DNA of 5,033 bases, taken from positions 8,678 to 13,710 of the forward strand of contig DIVE01000079.1 of NCBI GenBank assembly GCA_002423265.1, written 5' to 3'. The notes beneath the pieces are model-generated. The model had not been told where the DNA came from and did no database searches. It worked only from the letters and a program-made list of their open reading frames with translations. Of this stretch, positions 1-5,033 are shown one piece after another. Made by a program: the position numbers and the translations under genes. The stretch comes from Methylophilaceae bacterium UBA6140. Its GTDB lineage: Bacteria > Pseudomonadota > Gammaproteobacteria > Burkholderiales > Methylophilaceae. How positions within the stretch are numbered: the stretch's first letter is position 1; the number at the start of each line of letters is the position of its first letter.

Positions 1-765
1 ACCGTTATCGTTCAGATGTTTTGCAGACTCTCGCAACAGTGTATGGGTGTGATCCAGCCCGGCTTCGCCGCTACCGAGCGCCAGTTGCGGTTCGTTGCGA
101 TATTCGTGCGGCAGTTGCGCCATTGAAGGCGCATCGACGTAAGGCGGATTGCTGATGATCAGATCGTAGCGCTTGCCTGCGAGCGCGCTGAACATGTCCG
201 ATTGCACAGCCGTGATGCGATCCTGCATGGCGTAATTCGAGATATTGATGTTGCAGACGGCGATCGCGTCCGGCGAGATATCCACCACGTCGACCCGGGC
301 GTTGGGAAACGCGTGTGCCAGCAATACGCCGAGACAGCCGCTGCCTGTGCAGATATCGGCAGCGCTTTCGATCATTTCCGGGTAATCCACCCAAGGGCTG
401 AGGCCATTTTCGAGCAACTCGGCAATGAAGGAGCGCGGTACGATGACGCGCTCGTCAACGTAGAATTTGAAGCCCTTGAGCCAGGCTTCGCGCAACAGGT
501 AAGCGGTCGGAATGTGTTCCGTCACCCGGCGTTCGATCAGGTGCGCGAGGTGCTTGCGTTCGGCTTCCATGATGCGCGCGTCGAGAAAATTCTCCAGCGT
601 ATCCAGCGGCAGATGCAGGCTGCTCATGACCAGCCAGACGGCTTCGTCATAAGCGTTATCGGTGCCGTGACCGAAGAAAATGTCGGAAGCCTCGAAGCGA
701 CTGACGCAATAGCGCAACCAGTCGCGGATGGTAAAGAGTTCTTGCCAGGGTTGATTGATATTCAT
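1..765 (-). CDS. prmB: Ribosomal protein L3 N5-glutamine methyltransferase PrmB, 3' end cut off by window edge
   Basis: S-adenosylmethionine-dependent methyltransferase that modifies a glutamine side chain of ribosomal protein L3 in the cytoplasm (known for the family). The 255 visible residues start at ATG 765 (MNINQPWQEL). They show an N-terminal helical domain (about 1-95), the PrmB-type stretch FYVDERVIVPRS at 101-112, the SAM-binding motif DICTGSGC at 137-144, and the catalytic NPPY at 206-209. These are followed by EYRNEPQLALGSGEAGLD, which is characteristic of PrmB/HemK-type enzymes. The family is usually about 300 residues, so roughly 45-55 are missing beyond the edge. The long N-terminal domain and the VPRS wording favour PrmB over PrmC. 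No clear Shine-Dalgarno precedes the ATG. It lies 36 bases after the GxxExxY stop, and was probably coupled to dapE before the cassette arrived (inference). Confidence 0.95.
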   Translation of the reverse strand, partial: MNINQPWQELFTIRDWLRYCVSRFEASDIFFGHGTDNAYDEAVWLVMSSLHLPLDTLENFLDARIMEAERKHLAHLIERRVTEHIPTAYLLREAWLKGFKFYVDERVIVPRSFIAELLENGLSPWVDYPEMIESAADICTGSGCLGVLLAHAFPNARVDVVDISPDAIAVCNINISNYAMQDRITAVQSDMFSALAGKRYDLIISNPPYVDAPSMAQLPHEYRNEPQLALGSGEAGLDHTHTLLRESAKHLNDNG

Positions 766-776
766 AATGTCAGGCC

Positions 777-2335
<1,559 letters not shown>

Positions 2336-2680
2336 TCAGAGCAGCTTTCCATAAGTGGTTTCATCGAAGCCCAGGCAAAACACCCGGCCGTCCCTGACCA
2401 GCACCGGGCGTTTGATGACCGAGCTTTTATCCATCATGAGCCGGATGGCCGTTGCGTGATCGGTGACGGCAGCTTTGCTCGCTTCATCCAGATTGCGCCA
2501 GGTCATACCGGCACGGTTGACCAGTTTTTCCCAGGGGATTTGTGTCAGCCAGCTTTCCAGGGTGGCGGCATCAATGCCCTGTTTCTTGAAGTCGTGAAAT
2601 TCGTAGGCCACGCCATGGCTTTCCAGCCAGCTTCTGGCTTTCTTGACGGTATTGCAGTTGGGGATGCCGTAAAGTTTCAA
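2336..2680 (-). CDS. ArsC/Spx-like reductase family protein (YffB type), TTG start
   Basis: A 114-residue thioredoxin-fold protein of the ArsC/Spx superfamily. It begins MKLYGIPNCNTVKKARSWLE, with the single N-terminal cysteine C9 in the P-N-C-N-T motif and no second cysteine of a CxxC pair. KRPVL at 90-94 carries the conserved arginine R91 and proline. This pattern fits the uncharacterised YffB-like branch rather than true arsenate reductase, so arsenate reduction should not be assumed. The start is TTG at 2680: GGAG lies 7 bases upstream, an in-frame TAA follows soon further upstream, and no ATG lies between. Its TGA touches the dapE ATG directly, implying coupled translation. Genes of this type next to dapD/dapE are, from memory, common in betaproteobacteria, but a role in the pathway is not known to me. 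Confidence 0.9.
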   Translation of the reverse strand: MKLYGIPNCNTVKKARSWLESHGVAYEFHDFKKQGIDAATLESWLTQIPWEKLVNRAGMTWRNLDEASKAAVTDHATAIRLMMDKSSVIKRPVLVRDGRVFCLGFDETTYGKLL

Positions 2681-2681
2681 G

Positions 2682-2695
2682 GCGTGTCTCCGAAT
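2682..2695 (-). promoter_or_regulatory. Ribosome binding site deciding the TTG start of the ArsC-like gene
   Basis: On the minus strand CGGAGA precedes TTG, with GGAG at 2688-2691 leaving a 7-base spacer. No ATG or GTG lies in frame between the upstream TAA and this codon, so the site supports TTG at 2680 as the start. Confidence 0.65.
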
Positions 2696-2718
2696 TTAAA
2701 AAATCTGAAAAACTCCTG

Positions 2719-2836
2719 ATTTAAGCAAGGCGAGCGCAGACAAGACCCGAAGGTCAGCGACCAACGACAAAACAATACATGCAGTACGGCGAGGAGTCGC
2801 GCAGCGCAACCGACAACGTATTGTCGCCTTTAATCC
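2719..2836. repeat. Palindromic repeat-like element between dapD and the ArsC-like gene
   Basis: The 171-base gap 2681-2851 has no convincing gene. Its centre is bounded by AAGGCGA (2727-2733) and the inverted TCGCCTT (2824-2830), with looser similarity extending outward (GATTTAAGC against GGATTAA). Inside, two diverged units each begin with GGCGAG (2729, 2788) and contain GCGCAG followed by (A)ACCxACxACAA-like sequence. Hairpins are GACC-CGAA-GGTC (2744-2755) and CGACAA-CGTA-TTGTCG (2811-2826). This architecture resembles dispersed intergenic repeats of betaproteobacteria. Whether further copies exist cannot be seen here. It would be transcribed between dapD and the ArsC-like gene if they share a transcript. 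Confidence 0.5.
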
Positions 2837-2851
2837 AAGAGCATAGCCGGC

Positions 2852-3679
<828 letters not shown>

Positions 3680-3697
3680 GATGCTTTCTCGGATAAT

Positions 3698-3742
3698 CAC
3701 AATAAAAACGCTATTTTACCCGTAAAGTCGGTCTGCCCGAAA
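3698..3742 (-). promoter_or_regulatory. Possible dapD promoter
   Basis: On the minus strand TAAAAT (3718-3713) matches the -10 consensus at five of six bases, with only a poor -35 upstream. An alternative pair is TTTACG, 16-base spacer, TATTGT, slightly nearer the gene. Either would give a short leader before dapD. The AT-rich block contrasts with the GC-rich surroundings. Confidence 0.35.
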
Positions 3743-3778
3743 CCGCGAGGCAGATGTGGTGCCGGCCGGACACCGGCA
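3732..3778. repeat. Two GC-rich inverted repeats upstream of dapD
   Basis: TCTGCC (3732-3737) pairs with GGCAGA (3749-3754) around an 11-base loop, and TGCCGG (3760-3765) pairs with CCGGCA (3773-3778) around a 7-base loop. Together with the neighbouring hairpin at 3787-3805 they form a row of three palindromes in the 138 bases between the protease and dapD. They may be REP-like, or may help separate the two transcripts. Confidence 0.45.
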
Positions 3779-3786
3779 TTGCCTCA

Positions 3787-3805
3787 GGCCGGCTTGCTGC
3801 CGGCC
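3787..3805 (-). terminator. Strong hairpin after the M48 protease gene, possible terminator
   Basis: GGCCGGC, loop of five, GCCGGCC: a perfect 7-base-pair stem that begins 11 bases past the protease stop codon. No T-run follows on either strand, so it is not a canonical intrinsic terminator. It could act as an mRNA-end stabiliser or a REP-like repeat instead. Confidence 0.4.
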
Positions 3806-3816
3806 CCCGGCGTGAT

Positions 3817-4638
3817 TTATTTTTTCGCAGCCTGATAGAGCGGCATCACCGAAGGAATCATGGTTTTCAGATCGGCAATGCGGTTTTCGCTGGCGGGGTG
3901 GGTGCTGAGAAATTCCGGAGGTGTGCTGCCGCCTTGCTGGCCCATTTTCTGCCATAGCGTGACAGCGGCATTGGGGTTGTAACCGGCGCGTGCGGCCAGT
4001 TCCAGCCCCATGCGGTCGGCTTCGCGTTCCTGTTCGCGGCTGTTGGGCAGCGCGAAGAACAATGTTGACCCCAAGGCTGCTGCCTGGACGCCGACAGTAG
4101 CGGCATTCTGGCTTTTGGAGGCGCCGGCCAACACCGCCAGTCCCAGCAAGCCTGCCTGTTGGGCATAGGCGATCGACATGCGCTCGCGGCCATGCTCACG
4201 CAGGGCGTGGGCGATTTCGTGGCCGATGACGGCAGCGAGTTCGTCATCGGTGGCTTTGAGCTTGTCGATCAGACCGCTGAAAACCATGATCTTGCCGCCG
4301 GGCATGCAATAGGCGTTGACCTGGTCGTTCTGTTCGACATTGACTTCCCATTTCCACTGCGGGGCATCCTGGCGGAAATGGCCGGTTTGCTGGATCAGCT
4401 TCTGCGAGATGTTGCGTACCCGCGTGACCTGCGCGGCGTTGGTGTTGAGTGTTTTTTTCTCGTTGGCTTCCTTCAGCGTGGCGAGATAGCTTTCGGTCGA
4501 CATGGCGACGACCTGCTGCTCGGAGAGCATCATGAACTGCTTGCGCTCGACGCCGGAAACGCTGGGGTTGGTGGTGGTGGCGCAGGCGGAGAGCAGGGTG
4601 GCAGCGAGAATGAAACTGCCGAGGCTGGATTTTTTCAT
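3817..4638 (-). CDS. M48-family zinc metalloprotease, predicted lipoprotein (LoiP/YcaL-like)
   Basis: A 273-residue envelope protease. The N-terminus (MKKSSLGSFILAATLLSAC) is a lipoprotein signal peptide with lipobox L16-S17-A18-C19. Residue +2 is Ala, which favours outer-membrane sorting. Zinc-site residues are H140-E141-I-A-H144 and the downstream ExxAD motif (E204, D208). H247 in the STHP motif corresponds to the regulatory histidine described in the relative BepA (from memory). The conserved NAYCMPGGKIMVFSGLI strand and loop (108-124) precede the active site. There is no C-terminal TPR domain, so it is the short LoiP/YcaL-like form rather than full-length BepA. Such enzymes take part in outer-membrane protein quality control. 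ATG 4638 has AAGGA (4646-4650) as ribosome binding site. It is transcribed away from the sensor gene and followed by a strong hairpin, so it probably forms its own unit. Confidence 0.93.
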   Translation of the reverse strand: MKKSSLGSFILAATLLSACATTTNPSVSGVERKQFMMLSEQQVVAMSTESYLATLKEANEKKTLNTNAAQVTRVRNISQKLIQQTGHFRQDAPQWKWEVNVEQNDQVNAYCMPGGKIMVFSGLIDKLKATDDELAAVIGHEIAHALREHGRERMSIAYAQQAGLLGLAVLAGASKSQNAATVGVQAAALGSTLFFALPNSREQEREADRMGLELAARAGYNPNAAVTLWQKMGQQGGSTPPEFLSTHPASENRIADLKTMIPSVMPLYQAAKK

Positions 4639-4675
4639 GAGGGCATCCTTTTATAGCGGGCTTTGCATATCGGAA

Positions 4676-4704
4676 ATTATAGCGGTACGACCACGAATTG
4701 TGCG
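4676..4704 (-). promoter_or_regulatory. Predicted promoter of the M48 protease gene
   Basis: A perfect TATAAT is present on the minus strand (4681-4676), about 38 bases before the protease ATG. The -35 at 17-base spacing is weak (CGCACA, 4704-4699), matching only the ACA half. Confidence 0.5.
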
Positions 4705-4727
4705 TTCGATTCCGCCAGCGATATGAT
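4698..4727 (+). promoter_or_regulatory. Possible promoter of the sensor protein gene
   Basis: TTGTGC (4698-4703), an 18-base spacer and TATGAT (4722-4727) face the plus-strand gene. The -10 matches five of six consensus bases; the -35 is weak and occupies nearly the same bases as that of the opposite promoter. Confidence 0.3.
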
Positions 4728-4761
4728 AATCTCGTTGAATAAACTGTATTTTCAAGTGTGC

Positions 4762-5033
4762 ATGATGAGCTTGCGTTTCCGACTGAATCTGTTGATTACC
4801 ATAGTGATGCTGATTTTCATGACGGCGGTGGCCTACGTGATCATCAAGGGTTTGCGCACCTCGACCCAGGAAGGTGTCGAGGCAGCGACCCGCGTCACCG
4901 TGCAGTTGCTGGATACCGTCATCATCAGCTCCGAACAGAACCCGTCCTGGGGTTACACCCATGTTGTCATGCAAAGGTTTCTTGAGCATCTGAAGCATGT
5001 TCGCGGCACGCGTATCTCGCTCTATGACATGCA
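4762..5033 (+). CDS. Membrane sensor protein, probably histidine kinase (N-terminal part only)
   Basis: Ninety residues are visible before the window ends. They begin MMSLRFRLNLLITIVMLIF, with one transmembrane segment (about 8-28) after a short basic cytoplasmic tail. A predicted periplasmic helix follows (TSTQEGVEAATRVTVQLLD), then RFLEHLKHVRGTRISLYD. The MSLRxRLNLLIT start and the LKHVRxTRISLYD strand resemble the LapD/MoxY-type N-terminal domain found in betaproteobacterial HAMP-containing kinases of the UhpB/NarX type. The kinase domain would lie beyond the edge, so the function is inference; a diguanylate-signalling protein with the same sensor domain is possible. The start is uncertain: ATG 4762, ATG 4765, GTG 4756 and a far ATG at 4723 share the frame, none with a strong Shine-Dalgarno. 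I prefer 4762/4765 because the family begins at MSLR. The gene is divergent from the protease. Confidence 0.75.
   Translation, partial: MMSLRFRLNLLITIVMLIFMTAVAYVIIKGLRTSTQEGVEAATRVTVQLLDTVIISSEQNPSWGYTHVVMQRFLEHLKHVRGTRISLYDM

Noticed and set aside
2336..2680. Annotation of the ArsC-like gene as arsenate reductase
   Set aside because: The protein has the YffB-type C-N-T motif and sits in a diaminopimelate operon, with no arsenic-resistance neighbours.
2685..2723. Possible promoter for the ArsC-like gene (TTGCTT, 17 bases, GATTTT on the minus strand)
   Set aside because: Only about three of six matches in each box, so it is not distinguishable from AT-rich background.
2811..2826. CGACAA-CGTA-TTGTCG hairpin as a dapD terminator
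   Set aside because: It is close behind dapD, but the stem is short, has no T-run, and is better explained as part of the surrounding repeat-like element.
3680..3700. Upstream GTG start for dapD adding seven residues
   Set aside because: The family begins at the MSDLQ-like sequence, and the added stretch covers the probable ribosome binding site.

Overview
The window reads as a chromosomal segment of a betaproteobacterium. Protein wording (the DapD, DapE and PrmB cores) and the order dapD – ArsC-like – dapE – prmB resemble Burkholderiales, perhaps the Oxalobacteraceae (Herminiimonas/Collimonas/Janthinobacterium type). The family-level placement is inference from memory and was not searched.

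Layout, right to left, because most genes are on the minus strand. At 4762-5033 a plus-strand membrane sensor protein, probably a histidine kinase, begins and runs off the right edge. A 123-base divergent promoter region (4639-4761) separates it from a minus-strand M48-family lipoprotein metalloprotease (3817-4638). Three GC-rich hairpins (3732-3805) lie between the protease and the promoter of the lysine/diaminopimelate cluster. That cluster runs leftward: dapD (2852-3679), a 171-base gap filled mostly by a repeat-like palindromic element (about 2719-2836), an ArsC/Spx-like thioredoxin-fold protein starting at TTG (2336-2680), dapE (1178-2335), a small GxxExxY-family gene (802-1191), and prmB (765 to beyond the left edge).

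DapD and DapE catalyse the first and last steps of the succinylase branch that makes LL-diaminopimelate for peptidoglycan and lysine. The aminotransferase between them is not in the window. PrmB methylates a glutamine of ribosomal protein L3. The ArsC-like gene ends exactly where dapE begins, which suggests translational coupling.

The most interesting part is the GxxExxY gene. It fills a compact 419-base cassette (777-1195) bounded by inverted repeats, each made of three 10-base units, and flanked on both sides by GGCC. Deleting the cassette and one GGCC joins dapE to a stop codon after ...LLLA and places the prmB ATG four bases later. The cassette therefore looks like a clean insertion with a possible 4-base target duplication, and it carries a predicted PD-(D/E)xK-type nuclease. 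It has changed the dapE C-terminus and supplies the dapE stop codon.
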